NCBI GenBank assembly: GCA_003818605.1
Contig: RPQS01000027.1
Location: 1 to 45,976, forward strand
DNA from: Candidatus Zhuqueibacterota bacterium
Lineage (GTDB): Bacteria > Electryoneota > RPQS01
DNA length: 45,976 bases
Reading direction: 5' to 3'
The notes beneath the pieces were generated by a model, which saw only the letters and a program-made list of their open reading frames with translations, was not told the origin of the DNA and searched no databases. This document shows, in pieces, positions 9,683-17,918 of this stretch (its first letter is position 1; every line of letters starts with the position of its first letter). The position numbers and the translations under genes are program-made.

Positions 9683-10246
9683 GTGATACCGGTGGACGTG
9701 ATTGGCATTTCGGTCTGCCCGCCCTATCAGGGTTATGTTGTAATCTTGAAGGAAAAGGAAGGTGAACGCTGGTTGCCGATCTTTATCGGAGCGGCGGAAG
9801 CGCAAAGCATTTCATTTTTACTTCAAGGTCTGGAATATGCGCGGCCGATGACCTACGATCTTTTTGCGCGCATCCTGGAGGAAGGCGGCGCTACGATTCT
9901 GAGCGCGACCGTCAGTGATTTAAAGGATAACACGTTCTATGCCATAGTAGAAATGCGCACTCAGAAGGGTGAGATCAAGTATATAGATGCCCGGCCTTCC
10001 GATGCGATTGCGCTTGCCTTGAAAACAAAATCACCTATACAAGTGGTGGAGAAAGTCATGGATGGAGCCGCTGTATCCAATGAACCCGTCAACCGCTCGG
10101 CAGTAGAACAAATCGCATACCTTCATCAGAAGCTTAAAGAGTGCGTAGAGTGTGAAGCATATGAGGAAGCTGCCAAGATACGGGATCATATCCGCTCACT
10201 CGAATCAAAGCTCCCCGGTTCTCAGGGTCAAGAAAACCGCGAATAG
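9683..10246 (+). CDS. Bifunctional nuclease (BFN, DUF151) family protein with C-terminal UVR motif
   Basis: The first 130 or so residues match the bifunctional nuclease domain: VIGISVCPPYQGYVVILKE, LPIFIGAAEAQSI, and the signature IDARPSDAIALAL. The C-terminal segment AYLHQKLKECVECEAYEEAAKIRD-H (about residues 145-178) is a UVR motif like those in UvrB and UvrC, a known combination in this family. Start choice: AGGAGG at 9671-9676 is followed by ATG at 9681, but that ATG runs straight into TGA in its own frame. GTG at 9683, 6 nt after the Shine-Dalgarno, therefore starts this 187-residue protein. A terminator follows. Nuclease activity is a family expectation. Confidence 0.87.
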   Translation: MIPVDVIGISVCPPYQGYVVILKEKEGERWLPIFIGAAEAQSISFLLQGLEYARPMTYDLFARILEEGGATILSATVSDLKDNTFYAIVEMRTQKGEIKYIDARPSDAIALALKTKSPIQVVEKVMDGAAVSNEPVNRSAVEQIAYLHQKLKECVECEAYEEAAKIRDHIRSLESKLPGSQGQENRE

Positions 10247-10275
10247 CTGAAATAAGTCGCAATTGAACTATCGAA

Positions 10276-10312
10276 GGCGGGCTCGCCCCAATAGAGAGCC
10301 CGCCGCTTTTTT
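10276..10312 (+). terminator. Rho-independent terminator after the BFN gene
   Basis: A perfect 9-bp stem, GGCGGGCTC (10276-10284) with GAGCCCGCC (10296-10304), encloses an 11-nt loop and is followed by six T residues at 10307-10312. It ends the transcript that includes the BFN gene and isolates it from the fatty-acid operon downstream. Confidence 0.9.
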
Positions 10313-10456
10313 AAGAGATACACAGAACCGGTCGCTATACCGATATCTGGAATAAGAATATGGAAGACGAAATAATCTACTATAAATACATATATATCAA
10401 ATACATATAATAATCTCAGATATACTTTCATCCAGCCTTGATCCATAAATATTTGC

Positions 10457-10485
10457 TTGATCTTTTCGCAACGTATTGTTATATT
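10457..10485 (+). promoter_or_regulatory. Sigma-70-type promoter for the yceD-rpmF-plsX-fab operon
   Basis: TTGATC (10457-10462) and TATATT (10480-10485) are separated by exactly 17 nt in an AT-rich spacer just after a strong terminator. Transcription would start near 10492. This fits a start codon at 10504 (or TTG 10492) for the first gene and excludes the upstream ATG at 10438. Confidence 0.55.
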
Positions 10486-10503
10486 TTCTGTTTGAATCTT
10501 ATA

Positions 10504-10971
10504 GTGAAGATCCATCTTCCAACATACCCTCCCGGCGTTCATAGTATCCGGGAAACAATAGAACCTCGGGATCTGAATCTCGATCTTCAGGCATTCACGT
10601 CGAACATTGAAGCCCTGTTGCGGTTGGATCGGCACGATCCGTATCTGCAGTTTGAATTCAATCTTTCAACGATTGTAAGATTGCAGTGTGATCGTTGTTT
10701 GACTGATTTCGATTACTCGTTGCAGATAAAAGCTCCGATGCTCTATGTCATCGGCCGGACGCAGCCCGCCGATGCGCACGATGATCCCGAGATGGTATCT
10801 GTTCCTGCGAATACGGTTGATTTGGATATTTCGACCGACCTGCGGGATAACCTGATTTTATCATTTCCCAGCAAATGCCTTTGCTCGGAAGAATGCAAAG
10901 GCTTGTGCCCGATATGCGGTGCAGACTTGAACCTTCAACCGTGTACGTGCGCGTCGAAACGTTCCGACTGA
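10504..10971 (+). CDS. YceD/DUF177 family metal-binding protein
   Basis: This DUF177 (YceD) family protein sits directly before rpmF, its conserved location across bacteria. Members are linked to ribosomal RNA or ribosome maturation, but the biochemical role is unsettled. Cysteine pairs are visible in LQCDRCLTDF and in the C-terminal CLCSEECKGLCPICGADLN, consistent with a zinc site. I chose GTG 10504 (MKIHLPTY), giving 155 residues. The open frame extends to ATG 10438, but those residues come from AT-rich sequence that includes the promoter. No clear Shine-Dalgarno is present, and the leader would be very short. Confidence 0.85.
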   Translation: MKIHLPTYPPGVHSIRETIEPRDLNLDLQAFTSNIEALLRLDRHDPYLQFEFNLSTIVRLQCDRCLTDFDYSLQIKAPMLYVIGRTQPADAHDDPEMVSVPANTVDLDISTDLRDNLILSFPSKCLCSEECKGLCPICGADLNLQPCTCASKRSD

Positions 10972-11001
10972 CTTTTCACATTAAATAGGAATCGCGTTAT
11001 C

Positions 11002-11184
11002 ATGGCTGTCCCCAAACGAAGAACCGGAAAATCACGTCGCGATCGCCGGCGTGCCAACTACAATTTGGCCAAACCGGCCGTAGCTACATGTGGTCACTGT
11101 GGAGCCGTCATGGCGCCGCATCGCGTGTGTCCGAGCTGCGGTTATTACAACGGACGTTTTGTCACTCCTGTTAAAACCTCCTAA
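11002..11184 (+). CDS. rpmF: Large ribosomal subunit protein bL32
   Basis: This 60-residue ribosomal protein begins MAVPKRRTGKSRRDRRRA, the hallmark of bL32. It keeps the four-cysteine zinc ribbon (CGHC...CPSC), so it is the zinc-binding C+ form. It lies between yceD and plsX in the canonical order, 30 nt downstream of yceD, and is probably co-transcribed with them. Confidence 0.98.
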   Translation: MAVPKRRTGKSRRDRRRANYNLAKPAVATCGHCGAVMAPHRVCPSCGYYNGRFVTPVKTS

Positions 11185-11214
11185 TCCGCCAACGACTGCC
11201 GAACGGCAACCCCT

Positions 11215-12285
11215 ATGAAAATCGCGCTGGATGCCATGGGCGGCGACCACGCTCCCTCTGTGACTATCGAGGGTGCACTCGCGGCAGTAGACGAGTTGGG
11301 CAGCGGGCTCAGTGTGATTCTGGTCGGCCCGGAAAAACTGCTGCAAGATGAAATCGCGCGGCTTGGACGCGAACATGAGACCCGCATCGAAATCGCCGAT
11401 GCGCCGGAAGTGATCTCCATGTATGATAAGGCGGGGCACGCCATCCGGCAAAAACGGGATAGTTCACTTCTTCGTGCGATTGAATTGCACAAGAATCAGG
11501 AAGCAGATGCGGTCGTCTCTGCCGGTCATACAGGCGCTCAAATGGCAGCCAGCTACCTGACTTTAGGTCTTATTGAAGGCGTGCGCAGGCCGACCATTGC
11601 CACTCTCCTTCCCGTCGGCGGAGGCCGCTTTTGTGTGTTGCTCGACGTGGGCGCGAATACCGACTGTAAACCAATCCATCTGCAGCAGTTTGCCGTCATG
11701 GGATCGGTGTTCATGCAGATTCTTACCGGTATCGAAAACCCCCGCGTTGCTTTACTCTCCATAGGGGAAGAGAAGACCAAGGGCAACGAACTGGTGCTGG
11801 CCACGCATTATCTGCTGGAAGAGAGTGGATTGAACTTCATCGGTAATTTAGAGGGCGGCGATGTGCTCGCCGGTAAAGCGGATGTTCTGGTATGCGATGG
11901 TTTTGTCGGCAATCTTATTCTTAAATTTGCAGAATCCATCGGTGCCATGTTTATTGAGCGCTTGAAAAGCATCCACTGTGACGATGCTCAAATTCTATCT
12001 GGTATGAAACAACTGCGGAAGGAAATGGATTACGCCGAAATCGGCGGCGTTCCTCTGCTGGGTGTGAACGGTATTTCCATCATATGTCACGGACGCTCGT
12101 CGGCGAAAGCCATTAAAAACGCCATTCGTGAAGCGGTGACGTTGAAAAAGGGCGACTTACCGGCGGCTTTGAGTCGCGGGATGGAACAGTATGAAGTGGG
12201 TATGTTCACCCGAGGCCGGGCGCGTTTCCGCAGCTTCCGTGAAAAGCACGACGAACTGGAAGGATCAGACGACAACAATGACTGA
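11215..12285 (+). CDS. plsX: Phosphate acyltransferase PlsX
   Basis: PlsX converts acyl-ACP to acyl-phosphate, which PlsY uses to start glycerophospholipid synthesis at the inner face of the membrane. The 356-residue product starts MKIALDAMGGDHAP, diagnostic for the family, and contains SAGHTGAQMAASY, LLDVGANTDCKP and VCDGFVGNLILKFAE. Its 3' end overlaps the fabH start by 8 nt, which points to translational coupling. Confidence 0.97.
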   Translation: MKIALDAMGGDHAPSVTIEGALAAVDELGSGLSVILVGPEKLLQDEIARLGREHETRIEIADAPEVISMYDKAGHAIRQKRDSSLLRAIELHKNQEADAVVSAGHTGAQMAASYLTLGLIEGVRRPTIATLLPVGGGRFCVLLDVGANTDCKPIHLQQFAVMGSVFMQILTGIENPRVALLSIGEEKTKGNELVLATHYLLEESGLNFIGNLEGGDVLAGKADVLVCDGFVGNLILKFAESIGAMFIERLKSIHCDDAQILSGMKQLRKEMDYAEIGGVPLLGVNGISIICHGRSSAKAIKNAIREAVTLKKGDLPAALSRGMEQYEVGMFTRGRARFRSFREKHDELEGSDDNND

Positions 12286-13282
12286 ACGGCACCACGGCGT
12301 GAAGCCGTTTGCCCGAATTGCCGGAACGGGGAAAGCAGTTCCCGAAACCGTGCTGACGAATGCGGATCTCGAAAAAATCGTTGATACCAGCGATGAGTGG
12401 ATCACGACTCGAACGGGCATTAAAGAAAGAAGAATTGTTCAACGTGGTGAGAAAACCTCCGATTATTGCATTAAGGCTGCGCGAATCGCCCTTGATGAAG
12501 CCGGAGTCAAACCCGAGGATCTGGATTTTATTATCATCGGCACGATTTCGCCCGATATGCGTTTCCCGGCTACGGCGATCTTTGTGCAGGAAGCCTTGCG
12601 CGCGACGAATGCGGTTGCTTTTGACGTAAGCGCCACATGTTCCGGCTTTCTCTACACCTTGAATCTGGGCGAGTCCATGATCGCCCTGGGCCGCGCTAAA
12701 ACAGGATTGTGCATTGGAGCCGAATTCTTGACTCCGATAACCGACTGGGCGGATCGTGGAACATGCGTGCTCTTCGGAGACGGTGCAGGGGCCGCTGTGC
12801 TGACGAAAGCGGAAGATGACCGCGGGATACTTTCCACGTATATCGGCTCCGGCGGCGATGCTTCTCATCTCCTTTATTGTGTGGGACACGGGACGGCTGG
12901 TTTTATCAATACCGGCAAGGAAGATCCATCGGAACGTGTTATTCATATGAAAGGCAACGAACTCTTTCGTTTTGCCGTTCGCGCCATGGAGAAATCCGGC
13001 CTCGAAGCTTTAAAGCTTGCCGGTCTGACTATGGCGGATGTGGACTGGGTGATCCCTCATCAAGCCAATATGAGAATCATCAAAGCCCTCGGCGAGCGTC
13101 TGGAATGTCCCATGGAAAAAATCATCGTTACTATTCATAAATACGGCAACAATTCGTCGGCATCTATTCCTTTAGCCTTAGATGACGCCCGACGTGAAGG
13201 GCTGATCAAGCCGGGTCAAAATGTACTGGCTGTAGCCTTTGGCGGCGGTTTCACTTGGGGCGGATCCGTATTTCGTTTCTAA
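12278..13282 (+). CDS. fabH: 3-oxoacyl-ACP synthase III
   Basis: FabH condenses a short acyl-CoA primer with malonyl-ACP to start fatty-acid synthesis. The 334-residue product carries the Cys-His-Asn triad: SATCSGFLY (Cys near 121), IPHQANMRI and YGNNSSASIP. It ends AFGGGFTWGGSVF, as expected. ATG 12278 (MTERHHGV) overlaps the plsX end. The frame is open further upstream, but only within plsX. The protein is about ten residues longer at its N-terminus than the shortest FabH proteins. Confidence 0.96.
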   Translation: MTERHHGVKPFARIAGTGKAVPETVLTNADLEKIVDTSDEWITTRTGIKERRIVQRGEKTSDYCIKAARIALDEAGVKPEDLDFIIIGTISPDMRFPATAIFVQEALRATNAVAFDVSATCSGFLYTLNLGESMIALGRAKTGLCIGAEFLTPITDWADRGTCVLFGDGAGAAVLTKAEDDRGILSTYIGSGGDASHLLYCVGHGTAGFINTGKEDPSERVIHMKGNELFRFAVRAMEKSGLEALKLAGLTMADVDWVIPHQANMRIIKALGERLECPMEKIIVTIHKYGNNSSASIPLALDDARREGLIKPGQNVLAVAFGGGFTWGGSVFRF

Positions 13283-13310
13283 GAACCGTTCCTACACTTT
13301 TGCATCAATC

Positions 13311-14234
13311 GTGAATAGAATATTTCTGTTTCCCGGTCAGGGTTCACAATCGGTCGGCATGGGTAAGGACCTTGCCGAATCATTCCCGGCCGCCCGAACG
13401 CGATATCAAGAGGCCGCGGAAGTCTTGGGTTTCGACCTTGCCCGTATTTGTTTTTCCGGTCCGGAAGATGAACTGCGGCAGACACGCAACACCCAACCCG
13501 CGCTTTACGTTCATTCGTGCATCTTAACCGACCTGCTCGCGGAACGCAGTTTCATTCCTGATGCTGCTGCCGGGCATAGCCTTGGCGAATATTCCGCTCT
13601 TTATGCGGCTGGAGTATTCAGTTTTGCGGACGGTTTGCGTTTAGTAAAGCAGCGGGCCGAAGCGATGCAGCACGCTGGGACAATCGGGGCGGGAACGATG
13701 GCCGCGATTGTCGGCTTGGATGATGATAAAGTCGTGGTCATGTGCGATGAACTGAAATCGGAAGGCGTCGTCGTCCCGGCGAATTTCAATTCTCCCGGAC
13801 AGTTGGTTATCAGCGGCGATGTTCCGATGATAAAGAAGGCGGTCGAAATTGCGCGTGCTCGCGGTGCAAAACTGGCGCGTGAATTACCCGTATCGGGCGC
13901 GTTTCATTCGCCCTTGATGAAGCCTGCCGCCGAATCCTTGACCGCTGCCCTAAAAAAGGCTCAGCTTGCCGTGCCGCGTATTCCCGTCGTATCTAATGTG
14001 ACGGCAAAGCCGCATACGGATGTGGAATCCTTGCGGTCACTGTTGGCGGCTCAGTTGCTGTCTCCGGTGCGCTGGACGGAGAGTATCCGGACCCTCAACG
14101 CTATCGGTGGCGTAAAATGGTATGAAGTCGGCAGCGGGAATGTTCTGTCCGGCTTGTTGAAACGCACGATTTCCGGAGCAGCGGCAGTGACCATCGGTTC
14201 GGCAGCCGATCTTCAAAAACTGGAGCAGGAGTAA
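13311..14234 (+). CDS. fabD: Malonyl-CoA:ACP transacylase
   Basis: FabD loads malonate from CoA onto ACP. The 307-residue product starts at GTG 13311 as MNRIFLFPGQGSQSVGMG, the standard FabD N-terminus. It contains the catalytic serine motif GHSLGEYSA (Ser near 90), LVISGDVP and the histidine motif SGAFHSPLM. The frame is open back to 13239, but that adds residues read from the fabH 3' end. No strong Shine-Dalgarno is visible in the 28-nt gap. Confidence 0.96.
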   Translation: MNRIFLFPGQGSQSVGMGKDLAESFPAARTRYQEAAEVLGFDLARICFSGPEDELRQTRNTQPALYVHSCILTDLLAERSFIPDAAAGHSLGEYSALYAAGVFSFADGLRLVKQRAEAMQHAGTIGAGTMAAIVGLDDDKVVVMCDELKSEGVVVPANFNSPGQLVISGDVPMIKKAVEIARARGAKLARELPVSGAFHSPLMKPAAESLTAALKKAQLAVPRIPVVSNVTAKPHTDVESLRSLLAAQLLSPVRWTESIRTLNAIGGVKWYEVGSGNVLSGLLKRTISGAAAVTIGSAADLQKLEQE

Positions 14235-14242
14235 CGCAGTAA

Positions 14243-14992
14243 ATGTGCGATTCTCTAAAAGACAAAACCGTTTGGATTACGGGCGCGGCTCGCGGAATCG
14301 GACTTGCTATCGCGCAGGAAATGGCCGCGCGCGGCGCAAACTTGATGCTCACGGATGTCCTGGAATCCGAACTTGCGGACGCCGCTCTCGCAATCGAAAA
14401 CGCTCATTCGGTAAAAATCCTCCATGAAAAGTTGGATGTGACCGACGGCGCCGGAGCGGATCGCATTGTCCAGCGTTGTCTGTCCGAGTTGGGCGGATTA
14501 ACCGCTTTGGTCAATAACGCGGGCATTACACGCGACGGCTTGATGATCCGTATGAGCGACGACGATTGGGACCGCGTTTTGAGCGTTAATCTGAAAGGAA
14601 CCTTCGTTTGCACGCGGGCCGCGGTGAAGGTTATGATGAAGGCGCGCTATGGCAAAATCGTGAATATTGCCTCAGTCATCGGCGTCATGGGAAACGCCGG
14701 TCAAGCCAATTACGCCGCTTCTAAAGCCGGCATTATCGGCTTGACGAAAACCGTGGCCAAGGAATTCGGTGCGCGCGGAGTTCGCGCCAACGCCGTCGCG
14801 CCCGGCTTCATTCAAACCGAAATGACCGACAAACTTGCCCCGGAAACCCGCGAGGCCTATCTCAAAGCAATCCCCCTGAATTACCTGGGCACGCCGCAGG
14901 ATGTTGCCCGTATTTGTGCTTTCCTTGTGTCGGCGGATTCCGACTATATCACCGGTCAGGTGATTGTCGCCGACGGCGGGATGCACACCTAA
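14243..14992 (+). CDS. fabG: 3-oxoacyl-ACP reductase
   Basis: FabG reduces 3-oxoacyl-ACP with NADPH in each elongation cycle. This 249-residue short-chain dehydrogenase has the cofactor motif TGAARGIG near residue 14, LVNNAGITRDGL, and the catalytic Ser-Tyr-Lys set (Ser about 144, Tyr about 157, Lys about 161, in NYAASKAG). It ends TGQVIVADGGMHT. It lies 8 nt after fabD. No separate ketosphinganine-reductase gene is seen near spt; whether this enzyme could also act there cannot be told from sequence. Confidence 0.96.
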   Translation: MCDSLKDKTVWITGAARGIGLAIAQEMAARGANLMLTDVLESELADAALAIENAHSVKILHEKLDVTDGAGADRIVQRCLSELGGLTALVNNAGITRDGLMIRMSDDDWDRVLSVNLKGTFVCTRAAVKVMMKARYGKIVNIASVIGVMGNAGQANYAASKAGIIGLTKTVAKEFGARGVRANAVAPGFIQTEMTDKLAPETREAYLKAIPLNYLGTPQDVARICAFLVSADSDYITGQVIVADGGMHT

Positions 14993-15040
14993 GAAAACCG
15001 CACACTCATTCTCAAAAATCGTAAACCCGGAGACAACGAC

Positions 15041-15289
15041 ATGGCAGACACTGAACTCGAAGCCAAAGTCCGCAAGATCATTGCTGATCGTTTGCAGGTT
15101 GATGAAGCCAGCGTAACCCCGACCGCCAGCTTTGTGGAAGATCTTGGGGCCGATTCTTTGGATCTCGTTGAACTCGTGATGGCTTTTGAAGAAGAATTTA
15201 AACTCGAGATTCCGGATCAGGACGCGGAAACGATGAAAACCGTCGGGACCGCGCTTGATTACATCCAGAAAAAATTAAACGAGAAGTGA
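15041..15289 (+). CDS. acpP: Acyl carrier protein
   Basis: ACP carries growing acyl chains on a phosphopantetheine arm attached to the serine of [12 protein letters not shown] (Ser about 39). The 82-residue product is acidic and helical, with [21 protein letters not shown] near the end, and has the usual length. GGAG precedes the ATG at suitable spacing. It lies between fabG and fabF in the canonical order. Confidence 0.98.
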   Translation: MADTELEAKVRKIIADRLQVDEASVTPTASFVEDLGADSLDLVELVMAFEEEFKLEIPDQDAETMKTVGTALDYIQKKLNEK

Positions 15290-15305
15290 TCAAGGAAGTC
15301 GCCGT

Positions 15306-16562
15306 ATGAAACGACGGGTAGTAATCACCGGGATGGGAGTGGTCTCGCCGGTGGGTACGGGCATTCAACCGTTTTGGGCGGCTTTGTGCGCGGGAGTCAG
15401 CGGCGCCGGACCCATCACGTTGTTTGACCCCGAAGGTTATGCTACGACCTTCGCATGCGAAGTTAAAAACTTCAGCTCATCCCCACTGATAGACCCGAAA
15501 GATGCCCGACGCATGGAGAGATTCACGCAGTTCGGGCTGGTGGCGACCAATGAAGCTCTTCTGGATGCGGGTATATCGCCCGATTTCAGCGGTGTGGATC
15601 GTTCGCGAATCGGCGCGATCATTGGTAGCGGTATTGGTGGGATGCAGATATTCGAGGAGCAGTGTCGGGTTCTCTTTGAAAAGGGGCCTCGCCGGATCTC
15701 CCCGTTTTTCGTTCCTATGATGATCCCCGACATCACCGCCGGTCAAGTGTCCATCATGTTTGGTCTGAAGGGACCGAACTTCTCGGTCGTTTCGGCTTGC
15801 GCGACGGCTGGGCATTCCATCCATGTGGCAACGCGGCTGATTCAATCGCATGAAGCGGAGATTATGGTCGCCGGAGGAACGGAAGCTCCCATCACCCATA
15901 TGGGTATTTGCGGCTTCAATGCTATGAAAGCGATTTCCACCCGTAATGATGAACCGCAGCGCGCCAGCCGTCCTTTCGACAAGGATCGGGACGGATTTGT
16001 GATTGGTGAAGGAGCGGGTATTCTTGTTCTTGAAGAACTCGAACACGCCCGTCGTCGCGGCGCGCGTATTCATGCCGAACTCATCGGTCTGGGTGCCAGC
16101 GGAGACGCTCATCATATGACCGCCCCGCATCCGGATGGCATTGGCGCCCATCAATCTATAGAAGCTGCGATCCGGGATGCCGGAATTTCGCATAACGCGA
16201 TTGACTATATCAACGCGCATGGAACATCCACCGATGCGGGCGATCCGGCCGAAACCAAGGCGATTCGCAGTGTATTCGGCGCTCATGCCGACCAATTAGC
16301 CGTATCATCCACAAAATCCATGACTGGGCACTGCCTCGGAGCCGCGGGTGCCATTGAAGCAATCGCCGCCATTATGGCGACAAAGGAAGATATTCTTCCG
16401 CCCACGATTAATCTGGAGAATCCAGACCCGGCTTGTGATTTGTATTATGTTCCAAACAAGGCGGAACGCCGTACGGTAAATGTGGCCATCTCCAATTCGT
16501 TCGGTTTTGGCGGTCACAATTCCACTCTGATTTTATCCAAACCCGGATTCCGACGAGACTGA
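15306..16562 (+). CDS. fabF: 3-oxoacyl-ACP synthase II
   Basis: FabF is the elongating condensing enzyme of type II fatty-acid synthesis and shapes the chain-length profile. The 418-residue product begins MKRRVVITGMGVVSPVG. It has the Cys-His-His set VSACATAGHSI (Cys about 165), NAHGTSTDAGD and KSMTGHCLGAAG, and ends SNSFGFGGHNSTLI. It lies 16 nt downstream of acpP. Confidence 0.97.
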   Translation: MKRRVVITGMGVVSPVGTGIQPFWAALCAGVSGAGPITLFDPEGYATTFACEVKNFSSSPLIDPKDARRMERFTQFGLVATNEALLDAGISPDFSGVDRSRIGAIIGSGIGGMQIFEEQCRVLFEKGPRRISPFFVPMMIPDITAGQVSIMFGLKGPNFSVVSACATAGHSIHVATRLIQSHEAEIMVAGGTEAPITHMGICGFNAMKAISTRNDEPQRASRPFDKDRDGFVIGEGAGILVLEELEHARRRGARIHAELIGLGASGDAHHMTAPHPDGIGAHQSIEAAIRDAGISHNAIDYINAHGTSTDAGDPAETKAIRSVFGAHADQLAVSSTKSMTGHCLGAAGAIEAIAAIMATKEDILPPTINLENPDPACDLYYVPNKAERRTVNVAISNSFGFGGHNSTLILSKPGFRRD

Positions 16563-16577
16563 AGCCGCGAGTAGCCG

Positions 16578-17360
16578 GTGAATTTGCTGCGCTATTTCTT
16601 CATCCGTTACCGGCGGCCTGTCCCGCCTGACCTGCTGCGAAAAGTGAGTGGATTGCAGCGGAATATCGGATATCGCTTCCGGGATAAGTCCTTGCTGATA
16701 GATGCGCTGAAACACCGCTCAGTGCTTCCGCTTTATGGAGAGGATCGCGCCAAATCCAATGAGCGGCTTGAATTTCTTGGCGACGCCGTTTTGGATTTCG
16801 TGGCCGCGGAATACTTCTATCATCTGTTCCCGACCATGGCGGAAGGAGAGTTGACCAAGCTCCGTTCGGTTATTGCCAGCGGTTCAGTTTTGGTCCGTGC
16901 TGCTCAGAAAATCGAGTTGGGGCAGTTTATTCTCCTTAGCCCCAATGAAGAACGTACCGGCGGTCGCGAGCGCGCTTCGATTTTGGAAGATGCTTTTGAA
17001 GCTTTAATCGGGGCCATTTATCTTGATGGCGGGCGCAAGGCTGTTCGTACGTTTGTGGAAGATCACCTGCTGGGCAATTGGAAGGAAATCGTTCAGCAAA
17101 AGGAATTCTTCAACTACAAAAGCCTCTTGCTGGAGCATGTTCAATCCAAGCAGTGGGCTGCTCCGGTTTATGTTCTCTGCGATGAATCCGGACCGGATCA
17201 CCTGAAGCGGTTTGTTGTGGAAGTGATGATTAATGGAGTTGTCCATGGCCGGGGTGAAGGACGTTCGAAAAAAGCGGCCGAACAGGAAGCCGCTTATGTA
17301 ACGGCTCTGCGGCTCGGACTCCTTCCGACACAAGGAGAGCCACAGTTACCGCCGGAATAA
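16578..17360 (+). CDS. rnc: Ribonuclease III
   Basis: RNase III cleaves double-stranded RNA, including rRNA precursors. The 260-residue product has the catalytic signature NERLEFLGDAVLDF near residue 61. The second acidic cluster ASILEDAFEALIGAIYLDGG follows, then a C-terminal dsRNA-binding domain (YKSLLLEHVQ to GRSKKAAEQEAA). It starts at GTG 16578, 16 nt after fabF, a common genomic order. The first 25 or so residues (MNLLRYFFIRYRRPVP) are a basic N-terminal extension. Confidence 0.95.
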   Translation: MNLLRYFFIRYRRPVPPDLLRKVSGLQRNIGYRFRDKSLLIDALKHRSVLPLYGEDRAKSNERLEFLGDAVLDFVAAEYFYHLFPTMAEGELTKLRSVIASGSVLVRAAQKIELGQFILLSPNEERTGGRERASILEDAFEALIGAIYLDGGRKAVRTFVEDHLLGNWKEIVQQKEFFNYKSLLLEHVQSKQWAAPVYVLCDESGPDHLKRFVVEVMINGVVHGRGEGRSKKAAEQEAAYVTALRLGLLPTQGEPQLPPE

Positions 17361-17398
17361 TTGAAGGCACACCGATCTTATCGAATTCTCCGCAAGCT

Positions 17399-17914
17399 AT
17401 GAATCAACGGCCTCGATTCTGTCCACAATGCGGCGCAATGCTCGCGATTCTGCCGCGAGACGGACGGCGGCGTCCGGTCTGTTCCGCTTGCGGTTTTGTG
17501 TACTATGTCAATCCGGTCCCGTCTATCGCGGCCATTCTGTTTCGGGAAGGCCGCGTTTGTCTCGTAAAACGCAATATCGAACCCGGCTTAGGCCTATGGA
17601 GCTTGCCCGGCGGTTTTATTGAAGAAGATGAAACCGTTGAAGATGCAGTCTTGCGCGAAGTGGAAGAAGAGACGGGACTGCTGTGCAAGCCGCAGAAGCT
17701 GGTGGATATGCGCACGATGATCAGCGCTTACTATGGAAGCATCCTCGTACTCTGTTTCCTTGCGGAAGTGGTTAACGGCGAGCTTAAAGCAGGCGGCGAC
17801 GCCGATGAAGTTCGCTTTTTCGATCTGAACGATATTCCCGAAATTGCCTTTGACGTTCACCTTCGGTTTTTGGAAAAATATGTCGGTCACATCATTCCTG
17901 TTAAAAGCGGATAG
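17399..17914 (+). CDS. Nudix hydrolase with N-terminal zinc ribbon
   Basis: This 171-residue protein begins with a Cys4 zinc ribbon (CPQC at about 8-11, CSAC at about 29-32) and is followed by a full Nudix box (GFIEEDETVEDAVLREVEEE, then TGL). The architecture resembles the NudC/ADP-ribose pyrophosphatase-like group that hydrolyses nucleoside diphosphate derivatives. The exact substrate cannot be assigned. The next gene starts 4 nt after its stop, so it may be transcribed with the envelope redox genes. Confidence 0.88.
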   Translation: MNQRPRFCPQCGAMLAILPRDGRRRPVCSACGFVYYVNPVPSIAAILFREGRVCLVKRNIEPGLGLWSLPGGFIEEDETVEDAVLREVEEETGLLCKPQKLVDMRTMISAYYGSILVLCFLAEVVNGELKAGGDADEVRFFDLNDIPEIAFDVHLRFLEKYVGHIIPVKSG

Positions 17915-17918
17915 ATAC

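Noticed and set aside
15477-16295. 272-codon minus-strand ORF
   Set aside because: It is antisense to fabF, which is intact with all catalytic motifs.
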